64,000 nucleotides of DNA from Olsenella_K absiana (GTDB taxonomy: Bacteria; Actinomycetota; Coriobacteriia; Coriobacteriales; Atopobiaceae): assembly GCF_036408855.1 (NCBI RefSeq), contig NZ_JAZGJQ010000002.1, forward strand, positions 62,001-126,000, written 5' to 3'. Every line of letters starts with the position of its first letter. Position 1 is the stretch's first letter. The notes under the pieces were generated by a model that was not told where the DNA came from, searched no databases, and saw only the letters and a program-made list of their open reading frames with translations. The position numbers were made by a program, and so were the translations under genes. Shown piece by piece: positions 43,072 through 53,789 of the stretch.

Positions 43072-44598
43072 TTAAGCGTCGACTAACTTCTGCATATCAT
43101 CCCACACGCCGTCGAGGGCATCGACGGTCTTGCAATACAAATCATACTTCCCGTCATAAATCCGCCTCAGGTCATAGCGAGGCTCGAAGCGCCCCGACAC
43201 GGAGACCATGGCGGCCACGGCGTCCTCGACGGTGTCGTAGGCCCCGACGGCCACGGCGGTCGCGATGGCGACGCCCAGCGCCCCGGTCTCCGACGCTGCC
43301 ACCGTCTCGACCGGAAGCCCGCAGACGTCGGCGAACATCTGCGCCCACACCGCGGCGCGCGCGGCGCCGCCGGCGAGCCGTATGGCCCGGGGCGGCTCGT
43401 CGGCCGCCTGCAGCAGTCGCTCGAGGTGCGTCCGGTGGCAGAAGGTGATCCCTTCGAAGACGCTGCGCGCCAGGTGCTTGCGCGTGTGGCTGAGGCTCAT
43501 CCCGACGAAGCTGCCCTGCGCGTTGGGATGCACGTTGGAACCCATGAGGAACGGCAGGAACACGGGGACGAACTCCGTCGGGAGCACCTCCTCGACCCAC
43601 TCGTCGAGCAGGTCGTAGACGCTTTTGCCCTCTTCCTCGCACCTCTTGTCGAGCTCGGGGAACTGCCTCACGAACCACGAGAGGTTGCCCGCCGACGTGG
43701 GCGAGCTCTCCTCGACCAGGTAGTAGCCAGGGAGCGAGAAGAGCGAGTTCATCCGCACCTTGCCGCCCAGCACCGGCTCCCGCCTGATGAACTCGTTGAT
43801 GGACCAGGTCCCCGCGATCATGCAGACGAGGTCCGGGGCGACGACGCCCGAGCCGATGGCGCAGGCGTCGATGTCGAACATACCGCCGGTGACGGGGGTA
43901 CCGGGAAGCAGCCCCGTGAGCCTGGCCGCCTCCTCGGTCACGACCCCGCACACCTCGGTCGCGCGGCAGAGCGGAGGGAGCGCGCCGGCCACCTCCGGGA
44001 TGCCGTAGAGGGCCAGGATGGCGGGGTCGAACCGCTTGGTCCGCAGGTCCATGAGGCCCGATCCGGAGTAGTCCGACAGCTCCGCGCCGGCCTTGCCGGT
44101 GAGGCGGAAGCGGACGTAGTCCTTGCACTCGAAGACCCAGCGGATGTTCGCGTAGTTCTCCGGCTCCCGGTCCTTGACCCAGGCGAGGAGCGGCCCAGGC
44201 TGACAGGCCATCACGTGCTGCAGCGTCCGCTCTCCCGCCTCGCGCTCGACGCCCTCCTCCCTCCAGCGCTGGACGTACCTCCATGCCCGGTCGTCGGTCG
44301 ATATGATGCCGTTACGGACCGGCGCGTCATCCTTGCCCCAGAGATAGAGGCCCTTGCCGTGCCCGGAGACGCCGATGCCCGCAACGTCCTGGGTGCGGAC
44401 GCCGCTACGCTCCAGGGCGCCCTTGACGACGGCGCAGTTGGCCTGCCACATCTCCTCCATGTCGCGCTCGACGAGGCCGGGCGACGGGGTGAGCGCCCTG
44501 GTCGACACGCCGCAGCTTCCCACCTCGACGCCGTGCTCGTCGAAGACGGAGGCCTTGGTCGCCGTGCCGCCGTTGTCCAGGCCGACGAAGTACCTCAT
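43072..44598 (-). CDS. lyxK: FGGY kinase, L-xylulose/3-keto-L-gulonate kinase (LyxK-like)
   Basis: 508 residues, two actin-like FGGY domains: phosphate loop GLDNGGTATKASVFD at 5-19 and C-terminal GGAARAAVWAQMFADV near 410. It parallels E. coli LyxK closely in places: ALTPSPGLVERDMEEMWQ at 36-52, GIGVSGHGKGLYLW near 76-89, EESSPTSAGNLSWF near 300 and GVYGMQ/FVGMSLSHTRKHL near 370. LyxK phosphorylates L-xylulose and, in the yia pathway, 3-keto-L-gulonate. Its place next to AraD and UlaE fits. Starts 13 bases after the dehydrogenase stop. Confidence 0.88.
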   Translation of the reverse strand: MRYFVGLDNGGTATKASVFDEHGVEVGSCGVSTRALTPSPGLVERDMEEMWQANCAVVKGALERSGVRTQDVAGIGVSGHGKGLYLWGKDDAPVRNGIISTDDRAWRYVQRWREEGVEREAGERTLQHVMACQPGPLLAWVKDREPENYANIRWVFECKDYVRFRLTGKAGAELSDYSGSGLMDLRTKRFDPAILALYGIPEVAGALPPLCRATEVCGVVTEEAARLTGLLPGTPVTGGMFDIDACAIGSGVVAPDLVCMIAGTWSINEFIRREPVLGGKVRMNSLFSLPGYYLVEESSPTSAGNLSWFVRQFPELDKRCEEEGKSVYDLLDEWVEEVLPTEFVPVFLPFLMGSNVHPNAQGSFVGMSLSHTRKHLARSVFEGITFCHRTHLERLLQAADEPPRAIRLAGGAARAAVWAQMFADVCGLPVETVAASETGALGVAIATAVAVGAYDTVEDAVAAMVSVSGRFEPRYDLRRIYDGKYDLYCKTVDALDGVWDDMQKLVDA

Positions 44599-44611
44599 GG
44601 CACCTCTCCCC

Positions 44612-45604
44612 TCACGCGGTCTTGTTCACGTCGGGGTTCAGGAAGTCCGCCCTCGCGAGCTCCTTCCCAGCGAAGAAGTCGGAGCAAATCTCGATGGCCC
44701 GGGCGTAGATGTTCCAGAGGGCGTCGATGGTCTGCGCGGACTCGTGGGGCGTGAGGATGACGTTGTCGAGGCCGATGAGCGGCGAGTCGAGCGGGAGGGG
44801 CTCCTGCGCGAAGACGTCGAGGCCGGCGCCGAGGATGCGGTGGGCGCGCAGGGCGTCCGCCAGCGCGTCCTCGTCCACGATGTTGCCGCGCGAGGTGCAC
44901 ACGACCACCGCGTCCGGCTTCATGAGGGCGATGCGGCGCGCGTCGACGAGGTGGTGGGTCTCGGGGGTGTAGGGCGAGTTGACGGAGATTGCGTCGCACT
45001 CGGAGAAGATCCGGTCGAGCTCCTCCTTGTGGGCGCCGAACGACTCGGCGACCCCGTCCGGCAGGAAGGGGTCGTAGACGTAGACGTCGGCCTCGAAGCC
45101 CGAGAGGAGCTTGGCGAGCTTCTTCCCGATCGCGCCGAAGCCGAGGATGCCGACCTTCTTGCCGAAGAGCTCGCCGCCGATGCTGCGCTCCCACACGCCC
45201 GACTCGATCACCTTGCGGTTGTGCGGCAGCTGGCGCTTCGCGGCCAGCATCATGGTGAGGGACATCTCCGCGACGCTCTCTGCGTTGGCGCCGGCGGTCC
45301 TGGCAACCGTGATGCCCGCAGCCGTCGCGTCGGCGAGGTTCACGGCATCGAAGCCTACCCCGTAGCGCACGAGGAGCTTGCAGCGGTCCTTGATGCGGTC
45401 GAAGACGCGGCTGTCGTAGGTCTCGACGTCGATGATGCCCGCATCGGCGCCCTCGAGGGCGGCGACCGCGGACTCGACCGTCCACTTCTCCTGCGGCAGC
45501 CACTCGTAGGCGATGCCGCGCTCGGCGGCATAGGCGGCCGCCCTCTCGTTGAGCTGGTCGTAGAGCTCCGAGTGGGTCGCGTACAGACTCACGACACGCT
45601 TCAT
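44612..45604 (-). CDS. D-isomer-specific 2-hydroxyacid dehydrogenase
   Basis: 330 residues. NAD(P) motif GFGAIG at 155-160 and catalytic triad R239 (CTSRGNIVDE), E268 (AQEPL) and H287 (TPHESAQT), the arrangement of 2-ketoacid reductases such as GhrB. In this operon a plausible role is reduction of a diketo sugar acid such as 2,3-diketo-L-gulonate, the step YiaK performs in E. coli; that is inference. CCGGAAAGGAACGGCC before the ATG decides the start. Confidence 0.9.
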   Translation of the reverse strand: MKRVVSLYATHSELYDQLNERAAAYAAERGIAYEWLPQEKWTVESAVAALEGADAGIIDVETYDSRVFDRIKDRCKLLVRYGVGFDAVNLADATAAGITVARTAGANAESVAEMSLTMMLAAKRQLPHNRKVIESGVWERSIGGELFGKKVGILGFGAIGKKLAKLLSGFEADVYVYDPFLPDGVAESFGAHKEELDRIFSECDAISVNSPYTPETHHLVDARRIALMKPDAVVVCTSRGNIVDEDALADALRAHRILGAGLDVFAQEPLPLDSPLIGLDNVILTPHESAQTIDALWNIYARAIEICSDFFAGKELARADFLNPDVNKTA

Positions 45605-45668
45605 GGCCGTTCCTTTCCGGCCCCGGCCCAAGCGGGCGCGAGGGACCTCATCCTTGCTGCGGGGTTGG

Positions 45669-45696
45669 GCCGGGCCCGGCCTGCGCCGGGCCCGGC
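45669..45696 (-). other. Hairpin between amidohydrolase and dehydrogenase genes
   Basis: Two identical self-complementary 12-mers (GCCGGGCCCGGC at 45669-45680 and 45685-45696) separated by CTGC. Can fold as one hairpin or two. No U-run. Confidence 0.6.
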
Positions 45697-45703
45697 AGGC
45701 GCA

Positions 45704-46612
45704 CTAGTCGAAGTAGACCTTGCGCGCGTTGTTGTAGTACACGTCCTCGAGCTCCTCCGGGGTGAAGGCGTCGACCTTCAGCAGGTAGTCGGTCAGGTGC
45801 TCGTAGGTGTCCTGCGTCGCCGCGAAGGGGGCGTCGGTGCCCCACATCATGCGGTCGGCGCCGATAATCCCCTTGGCCTCCTTGAGGTAGGCCGCCGCCT
45901 CGTGGTAGGGGTAGGTGTCCGGCGCCATGATCTTGGGGATGGCGGCGATGTCGAACCAGACGTTGGGCTTGGAGAGCAGCTCGAGGGAGAGAGCCCACTC
46001 CTTGTGCTTGTCACGCGCCGGGGCGAGCAGGTGGCACACCGTGATCTTGAGGTCGGGGCAGCGGTCGGCCACGCGCATGATCGCGTAGGGCTGGTGGCTC
46101 TCCATCGTGATGTCGCCCACGTCGAGCGCCACGTTGCCGTGGTTCTTCTCGATGAGCTTGAAGATCTCCATCATGCGATCGCCGGAGATGTCGATCGGGT
46201 CGTGCGTGCCCATCAGGCCGCCGCCGCTCGAGATCTCGAACTTGACCAGGCGGAAGCCGTCGTCCTCGAGGTAGTGCCTCAAGGTCTCCATGTGGTCGGT
46301 CTGGAACGGGTCGACCGTGCACGAGGGGCAGAAGCGGTCGGGCATCTCCTTCAGCAGCTGCTTGTGGTACTGGTTCTGGAAGCCGTAGAGGCTGCCCTGC
46401 ATCAGCACGGCACGCTCGACCTCGTTTGCGTCCATGATCTCGAGCAGCTGCTCGGCCAGGAAGCTCTCGCCCCCAATCTCGGGCGGGATGAGCTGGAACA
46501 CCTCGCCGTTGCCCCACTGGGCCTTGCCGCCCCCGATGGCACGGCTCTCGCCACGTCGGCAGTAGCCCGCGACGACCTTCGCGAGGTGCACGTGAGCGTC
46601 TATCTTCTTCAT
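45704..46612 (-). CDS. Amidohydrolase-family (COG2159/3618-like) hydrolase, possible lactonase
   Basis: 302-residue metal-dependent TIM barrel. Metal histidines H7 and H9 in DAHVHLAK, another in ITMESHQPY near 170, a histidine in TVCHLLAPA near 195, and the catalytic aspartate in MWGTDAPFA near 255. Members of this branch open lactones or decarboxylate aromatic acids. In a sugar-acid operon lactone hydrolysis is the more likely role. Its ATG overlaps the permease stop (ATGA), so it is co-translated with the transporter, hinting that it acts on the imported substrate. Confidence 0.85.
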   Translation of the reverse strand: MKKIDAHVHLAKVVAGYCRRGESRAIGGGKAQWGNGEVFQLIPPEIGGESFLAEQLLEIMDANEVERAVLMQGSLYGFQNQYHKQLLKEMPDRFCPSCTVDPFQTDHMETLRHYLEDDGFRLVKFEISSGGGLMGTHDPIDISGDRMMEIFKLIEKNHGNVALDVGDITMESHQPYAIMRVADRCPDLKITVCHLLAPARDKHKEWALSLELLSKPNVWFDIAAIPKIMAPDTYPYHEAAAYLKEAKGIIGADRMMWGTDAPFAATQDTYEHLTDYLLKVDAFTPEELEDVYYNNARKVYFD

Positions 46613-47618
46613 GATGCAGCCACATCCTTTCTCTTCATGAGCCCCGCAAAGAGCCCGCCAGCCTTCCTCTTGGACTGGTCGAGGTGCTGGGCCGCGTCGA
46701 GCGCCACGGCGGCGATCGTCACGACGCCAGTCACGAGGCCCGCCTGCGTCGAGTCTACGCCCATCAGGTTGAGGCCATTGGTGAGCAGGCCCATGAGCAC
46801 GGTGCCGTACATGGCGCCGGGCACGGTGCCCTCGCCGCCGAGCAGGCTCACGCCGCCGATGACGCCGGCGGTGATCACCGAGTTCACGTAGTCCGCGCCC
46901 TGTGAGGCCATACCCTGCTGGTTCATGGACGCGAGCACGACGCCACCGATGGCGGCCGCCACGCCGGACAGCACGTAGCAGGCGATGGAGCGGCCCTTGA
47001 CGTTGATGCCCGAGATCTCGGCCGCGGTGGGGTTGCCGCCCACGGCGTAGATCTGGCGCCCGAAGACGGTCCTGCGCAGGACGAACCAGCTGATGAGCGC
47101 CATCAGGAGCATGAAGTAGATGGGCAGCGGCAGCATGAGGATCTTGGTGTCGGCGATGCCGGTGAACAGGGCCGGCTGCGTGCAGCTGACGATCTTGTTG
47201 CCCGTGATCACCATGGACATGCCCGTGAACGCGGTCTGGGTCGCGAACGTGACGAGGAACGCCGGGATGTTGAAGGTCGTGACGATGAAGCCGTGGAAGA
47301 GGCCTGCGAGCGCGCCGACCGCCACCGCGGCGAGGATGCCGACAAAGACGGAGCCCGGCGTCGCCCCCAGGGCGTTGATGACCTCGACGCAAACGACGCC
47401 GGTGAGACCGAGCAACGCGCCGATCGAGAGGTCGATGCCGCCGATCAGGAAGACGAAGATCGTACCGCAGACCATGATGCCGATGACGGACACCGAGTTC
47501 AGGACCGACCCGATGTTGGAGACGTTCATGAAGTTGCTGCCCGCGAGGAGCCACAGGACGACGATGAACGCTACGAGAATGATGGGCTTGCTGTAGGTGT
47601 TGAAACTGAACTTCCCCC

Positions 47619-47622
<4 letters not shown>
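46609..47622 (-). CDS. Ribose-type ABC transporter permease (second)
   Basis: 337 residues, eight to ten helices, RbsC/BPD_transp_2 family. The signature GALLGLTGVVCVEVINALG is near residue 67 and the coupling loop AVGGNPTAAEISGINV near 191. Probably pairs with the other permease (49142-50179) as a heterodimer. ATG overlaps the ATPase stop by four bases. Confidence 0.92.
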
Positions 47623-49141
<1,519 letters not shown>

Positions 49142-49145
<4 letters not shown>

Positions 49146-50179
49146 GCCGCCACCCCTTTCTCCGTCTCGACCGCCGGGACGGCCCCGGCGCCGCGCGCCT
49201 TCGCGCGCTTGTCCATGACCTTCTTGTAGACGGCGTCGAAGATGACGACGGCGATGATGACCGCGCCCTTGATGATGTACTGGACCGCCGTGTTGACTCC
49301 GAGCTTCAGGACGCCGTTGTCGAGCGCCGCCATGAAGATCGCGCCGATCGCCATGCCGATGACGTCACCGCTGCCGCCCGCGAGCGACACGCCGCCAATG
49401 ACCGCCGCGGCGATGGGGTCGAACTCGAAGCCGAGGCCGATGGAGGTCGTCGCCGACTGCAGGCGCGCGATGGTGAAGATCGAGCCAACCGCCGCGCAGA
49501 GGCCGACGACCACGTAGGCGATGATCTGCGTCTTGGAGATGCTGATGCCCGAGAGGGTCGCCGCCTTCTTGCTCGCGCCGACGGAGTAGAGGTTGGTGCC
49601 GAAGTGCGTGAGCTTGAGCACGATCTGGCCGACGATGATGAACACGAGCGCGGCCGAGGTCACGATGTAGAAGGGCCCGATGACGCCGCCGAGCCACATC
49701 GCCCCGCCGAAGACCGTGAAGTCGCGGACGACCATCGGCTGGCTCTGGATGACGCCGTTGGCGTCGCGGACCGCGATGATGTAGGTGAACGAGCGGTAGA
49801 TGCTCATCGTCGCCAGGGTCGCGATGAACTCGGGTACGTGGAGCTTGCCGACGATGAAGCCGTTGACGAGGCCGCAGACGAGGCCCACGGCGACGCCGAT
49901 GAGCAGCATCACCGGGATGGGCCAGAGCGTGTACGCGTAGACGTTAGCCATCACCATGCCGACCACGGCCATGATGGCGCCCGTCGAGAGGTCGATGCCG
50001 GACGTGATGATCACGTAGGTCACGCCGACGCCGACGATTGCGACGACCGAGGCGTCGCGCAGGATGTTGATGAGGTTCGTAGAGTTAAGGAAGGACATGC
50101 CACTCAGGATCGTGAAGAGCACGACCAGCACCAAGAGCATGCCTATGGAGATCAGGCGCCTGAGCGTTGCTTGTTTCAT
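49142..50179 (-). CDS. Ribose-type ABC transporter permease (first)
   Basis: 345 residues, RbsC family, with signature SGIDLSTGAIMAVVGMVMAN near residue 60 and coupling loop SVGASKKAATLSGIS near 200. Follows the binding protein by 37 bases. Two distinct permease genes in one system suggest a heterodimeric channel, as in AraH/XylH duplicates of sugar-alcohol and autoinducer-type transporters. Confidence 0.92.
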
Positions 50180-50216
50180 CCCTTGCTCCTCTCTTGTCGA
50201 TCGGTGTGCCCAGGCC

Positions 50217-51263
50217 CTACCAGCGGTCCTCCTGCGAGATGCTCCCCACGGTCTCCGCGGTGACGACGATCGGCTCCATGACGACCTGCGGGGTCTTGGT
50301 GAGCACCGTGTAGTTGTACTCGGAGCCGATCATGAGCAGCGCGATCTTCGCGGCGGTGGAGCCCTCGTCCCAGCTGTTGGTGTAGATCGTGCCGCTCATC
50401 TGCCCGTTCTCGATCATCGTGAGGGCGTCGGACTCGCCGTCGGCTCCCCAGATGATGTACTTGCCGCGCTTGCCCGCGTTGTCCGCGGCGAGCGCCGCGC
50501 CCTCGGCCATGGCGTCGTTGATGCAGAAGACGCCGGTCATGCCGTCGTACTGCTGCATGAAGGCCTCCATGACCGTCCTCGCCTTCTCCTTCTCGAAGGC
50601 CGCACTGTTGGCGCCGACGATGGTGATGCCGGGGTAGTTGGCGATCGTGTCGCGGAAGCCGCGCTCGAGGTTGTCGGTGCGGGTCAGGCCGGGCACGCCC
50701 TGGATGATGGCGACGCCGCCCTTCTCGCCCATCTGCTCGGCCATCTTCTCGGCGGCAAGGCGTCCGGCGTCGTAGTCGACGGCCATCACGAGCGCGCTGT
50801 GGACGGTGTCGGAGGAGCAGTCGAGGTTGAGCGTGATGACGGGGATGCCCGCGGACTCTGCCTGGGCGACCGACGAGGCGAGCGCCGCGCCGTCGGAGCA
50901 CTGCAGGATGACGGCGTTGTACTGCTGGTTGATGATGTCGGCCATCAGCGTGACCTGGGTCTCGGCCGAGGACTCGCCGTTGAAGGAGTCGATGGTGATG
51001 TTGTCCCACGACGAGCACTCGCGCTGGATGCCCTCGAGCCACGCCTGGTTGTTGGGGGTGGAGAGGTCGTGCGCGACGTAGGCGATCCTGATCTGGTTCT
51101 CGGCGTTGTACGGGTCGACCGTCACCTTGTTGCTGGAGCCCGACGCCACGGCGCCGGACCCACCGCCTCCCGTGCGGTCGACCTTCTCGAAGGTGCATCC
51201 CGCGAGGGTGCCCAGCGCCAGGGGGGCAGCTGCGGCGGCCGTCAGAAACGTTCTCCTGTCCAT
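50217..51263 (-). CDS. Sugar ABC transporter substrate-binding lipoprotein
   Basis: 348 residues, Peripla_BP_4 (ribose-binding) fold. N-terminal MDRRTFLTAA carries two arginines followed by a hydrophobic stretch and lipobox TLAGC with lipid cysteine C23, so Tat export is possible. Mature motifs: RIAYVAHDLSTPNNQAW near 57, NAVILQCSDGAALASSVAQA near 113, VFCINDAMAEGAALAADNAG near 235. Ligand not evident; operon context suggests a sugar acid, lactone or L-pentulose. Confidence 0.92.
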   Translation of the reverse strand: MDRRTFLTAAAAAPLALGTLAGCTFEKVDRTGGGGSGAVASGSSNKVTVDPYNAENQIRIAYVAHDLSTPNNQAWLEGIQRECSSWDNITIDSFNGESSAETQVTLMADIINQQYNAVILQCSDGAALASSVAQAESAGIPVITLNLDCSSDTVHSALVMAVDYDAGRLAAEKMAEQMGEKGGVAIIQGVPGLTRTDNLERGFRDTIANYPGITIVGANSAAFEKEKARTVMEAFMQQYDGMTGVFCINDAMAEGAALAADNAGKRGKYIIWGADGESDALTMIENGQMSGTIYTNSWDEGSTAAKIALLMIGSEYNYTVLTKTPQVVMEPIVVTAETVGSISQEDRW

Positions 51264-51386
51264 ACACGTTCCCTTCTCTACAGACGGGGTGCCCAGAGGA
51301 CAAGCACGTACCCGTATTAACGTCCTGCCGATAAGGACCGCGGCGGCGCGGCGTGCACCGGGCGCGGAACCCGTCGCGAGCCGGGG

Positions 51387-52310
51387 CTAGGCCCCGACCC
51401 CTGCCAGGTCGAAGCAGCGTCGCAAGAAGCTGCGGGCATGCTCCTCAATGAGCCAGAGGTGGTCACCGGGGTGGCCGTGGATCTCGACGGAGGCGCACAC
51501 GGCGCTCACCCCCGCGGGCGTGTAGAAGGAGGCGACCCTGGAGAGGATCCGCGCACCGACCTCGGGCGTGAGGAAGCCCTCGGTCTCCCAGCCGGGCGCC
51601 AGGGCGCAGTCCATGTGCAGGTCGCCGAAGCAGGGGTGCGCAGGGTCCAGGATCGCGTCGCAGAGGTGGAGCTGGGCGAGGTAGGGGGAGGCGAGGTCGA
51701 GAGACCTCACGAGGTCGATGCCGCCCAGGGCCTCGTGCGCGCTGTCCCAGTGGATGTAGGCGTTGGGGCAGCGGTCGTGTATGGGCGCGAACCAGGTGAC
51801 CGTCTCCTCCATGGGACCGATGAGCTGACGCTTGTGGGCGTTGCGGTCCAGTGGCTCGATAGTGAGGTTGAGGCCCAGGTCGCGGGCATGGTCGCCCAGC
51901 GCGATCATCGAGTCCGCGAGGGCGGCCTTCGCGAGGCCGCGCAGCTCGGGCGCGGGATCGGGGCCACTGGCCACGCAGAGGTTGCGCATCCCGGACTCAG
52001 CCGCATAGTCGGCGAGCTGCGTCACGAGGGCGACGGCGCGCCTGCGGGCGCCCTCGTCCAGGTCCGAGAGGCTGAGGCCGCGGGCTGCGAGATAAGGACC
52101 TGCGAAGGTGGTCCCGAGGAGGCGCTCACCCTCGATGATCGCTCGCACGGCGGAGCGGTTGGCGGCGTCGAAGAACACGGGCAGCTCGACGGCCCGGTAG
52201 AACCCAAGGGCTACGGTCCTCCGGAGCACCTCGATCATGCGAGCCTCGTCGTTCATGTAGGGGTTGAACATCTCGAGCAGGTGCGCAGAAGGGAGGATCT
52301 CCTGGGCCAT
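51387..52310 (-). CDS. Sugar phosphate isomerase/epimerase-like TIM barrel protein
   Basis: 307 residues, AP-endonuclease 2 (IolE/xylose-isomerase-like) superfamily. Putative metal ligands: glutamate in LTIEPLDRNAHKRQ near 160, aspartate/histidine in IHWDSAHEALGG near 190, histidine in LHLCDAILD near 220, glutamate in SVEIHGHPGD near 280. First gene of the operon and beside the binding-protein gene. It could isomerise a keto sugar acid; the exact reaction is unknown. GAGGGGATAAGACC before the ATG decides the start. Confidence 0.82.
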   Translation of the reverse strand: MAQEILPSAHLLEMFNPYMNDEARMIEVLRRTVALGFYRAVELPVFFDAANRSAVRAIIEGERLLGTTFAGPYLAARGLSLSDLDEGARRRAVALVTQLADYAAESGMRNLCVASGPDPAPELRGLAKAALADSMIALGDHARDLGLNLTIEPLDRNAHKRQLIGPMEETVTWFAPIHDRCPNAYIHWDSAHEALGGIDLVRSLDLASPYLAQLHLCDAILDPAHPCFGDLHMDCALAPGWETEGFLTPEVGARILSRVASFYTPAGVSAVCASVEIHGHPGDHLWLIEEHARSFLRRCFDLAGVGA

Positions 52311-52400
52311 GGTCTTATCCCCTCGCCGTCGTGGCTCCTTGGGACGCACGCGCGGGGGGCGTCGGGACCTCCCGTCAACTTCTTATGTTTTCATAGTCGG

Positions 52401-52425
52401 CACAAAAGTGAAATATCACTTTGTG
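52401..52425. promoter_or_regulatory. Probable operator of the GntR regulator
   Basis: AAAGTGA-AATA-TCACTTT, perfect 7-base arms, extended outward as CACA...TGTG with one extra A. About 90 bases ahead of the first gene of the operon and 375 bases from the regulator gene. Confidence 0.65.
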
Positions 52426-52518
52426 CCCGCTCGCTTAAACGGCTGTTTTTCCGGGTTGAACGGACTGACTCTTGACGGCAATCTGCGGTCGACTCTTTGT
52501 TCGTGTGGGGATGTTGGG

Positions 52519-52534
52519 AAAAGTGATATTTTTG
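52519..52534. promoter_or_regulatory. Second AAAAGTGAT site
   Basis: AAAAGTGATATTTTTG repeats the left half of the operator at 52401-52425 about 114 bases away (nearly 11 helical turns), so it may bind the same regulator with DNA looping. Confidence 0.45.
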
Positions 52535-52590
52535 TTCGCTCAATGTTACTCCGGCGGACGGGCGCATCGGTGCGGAGAGCGGCCTGCCAT

Positions 52591-52602
52591 AGGTTATAAC
52601 CT
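52591..52602. promoter_or_regulatory. 12-base palindrome AGGTTATAACCT
   Basis: Perfect palindrome with a TATAA core in the AT-rich gap. Could be an operator or part of a -10 element. Confidence 0.4.
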
Positions 52603-52801
52603 TTGTGTTCCCGAGGTTCTTGCAGGCCTAACGCCTTGCTCAAAAGCCAGACGGGCCAGAGGAAAGGCGTCAGGAGACCCCTCGCGAAGAGGCCATAGCC
52701 CTCCACTCCAGGCAGTTTTCCCTATCTGGAATATCAAATGCACGGAAATCGCGCCAGCTGGGCACCTGACAGGGGCCGCGGGGCGCCTCCGCCAGCTCGT
52801 C

Positions 52802-53605
52802 CTAGACCGCGTCCCCCGGGACGGGCCCGAAGTCGAAGTAGTCGGGGTGCTGCTCCACCATCTGGTCCCAGAAGTCCACGAAGTGGTTGAGGTGCCCATA
52901 GATGAAGGTGTAGAGCTGGTCCTTCGTGAGCCGCGTGCCGAAGGCGAGCCTTTTGGCGAGGTCCTCGTGGTCGCGGTAGAAGGTGTAGGGATCGTCGAAG
53001 CCGTAGACGAGCCCCATGAAGCGCACCCGGTCGTAGTGCGTCGAGGCGGCCCGCACCATGCGCCAGGTGAACTCGAGCCCCGACCCCTCGAAGACGATGC
53101 GGTGGAACTCGTCGTCGAGGCTCGCGAGGCGGAAGATGTCGAGCGGGGTAGCCTCGAGCGTCCTGCGCTGCTCGTCCAAGCACTCGCTCAGGCGCACGAT
53201 GTAGCTGCTCGGGAGCCTTCCCGCCATCCGGAAGAGGGTCTGGGCCTCTACGTCGGTCCGGAGCAGCGAACCCTGCCGCATCGCACTCACGTTGATGCGC
53301 GAGATGTTGGTGCCGCTCTGCGGGACGACGTCGACGAGGAGCTGCTCACGCAGCCTGCCCACGGCCTGGTGCACCGGCATCTTGGAGAGGCCGAGCTTCT
53401 GCGCGACAGCCGTCTCCCTGAGCTGGGCGCCGGGCGGCATCTTGTACATGAGGATGTTGTACCTGAGGACGCGGTAGGCGTAGTCCAGGCTCGTCTCGTC
53501 CTCGGACTTGGGCAGCACCACCATCTCGTCCGAGACGTCGCTCCCCCCGCGCTTAGGGGCAGGGCGCGCCTCCCCCTCCTCGAACGTCCCTGCTCCAGCT
53601 GGCAT
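52802..53605 (-). CDS. GntR-family regulator with FCD domain
   Basis: 267 residues. Winged helix about 40-105 (LRETAVAQKLGLSKMPVHQAVGRL is the recognition region), FCD effector domain about 115-245 with the metal-site D-x-x-F-H motif in SLDDEFHRIVFE. FCD regulators usually sense sugar acids or carboxylates, consistent with the operon they precede. Weak SD (GGGTGAGAG) before the ATG. It is encoded upstream on the same strand as the ABC operon and may share or repress its promoter. Confidence 0.9.
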   Translation of the reverse strand: MPAGAGTFEEGEARPAPKRGGSDVSDEMVVLPKSEDETSLDYAYRVLRYNILMYKMPPGAQLRETAVAQKLGLSKMPVHQAVGRLREQLLVDVVPQSGTNISRINVSAMRQGSLLRTDVEAQTLFRMAGRLPSSYIVRLSECLDEQRRTLEATPLDIFRLASLDDEFHRIVFEGSGLEFTWRMVRAASTHYDRVRFMGLVYGFDDPYTFYRDHEDLAKRLAFGTRLTKDQLYTFIYGHLNHFVDFWDQMVEQHPDYFDFGPVPGDAV

Positions 53606-53717
53606 CTCTCACCCATCCGATCCCGAGACCGCGCCCGCAAGGCGGCGGCGAGGTACAGCGTGCTGCAAGAGAGCATACCCAAAGCGGGGAGCAGGGGAAA
53701 GTCCTCCGCCGTACGCA

Positions 53718-53760
53718 TGAAAAAGGGGCCGGTCGCGGCAGCTGCCGCGACCGGCCCCTT
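53718..53760 (-). terminator. Terminator of the ula operon
   Basis: A 38-base perfect palindrome (19-base arms 53723-53741 and 53742-53760) followed on the minus strand by TTTTTCAT, 30 bases past the ulaG stop. Very strong intrinsic terminator. Confidence 0.93.
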
Positions 53761-53789
53761 GGCCTGGTAGTCGCCCTGGCTCAACGGTC

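Larger units (their letters stand above)
52311..52801. other. Regulatory region of the pentose/sugar-acid operon
   Basis: 491 bases without a gene, the central part clearly AT-rich. It holds three candidate operators (52401-52425, 52519-52534, 52591-52602). A plausible minus-strand promoter is TTTAAG-N17-GATATT overlapping the first operator, but it is not strong. The remaining sequence shows nothing I can name. Confidence 0.55.

Noticed and set aside
45704..46612. Amidohydrolase as the missing 3-keto-gulonate-phosphate decarboxylase
   Set aside because: It is translationally coupled to the transporter rather than to the epimerases and belongs to a superfamily unrelated to UlaD; decarboxylation by this branch is known only for aromatic-type acids, so lactone opening is more likely, though not proven.
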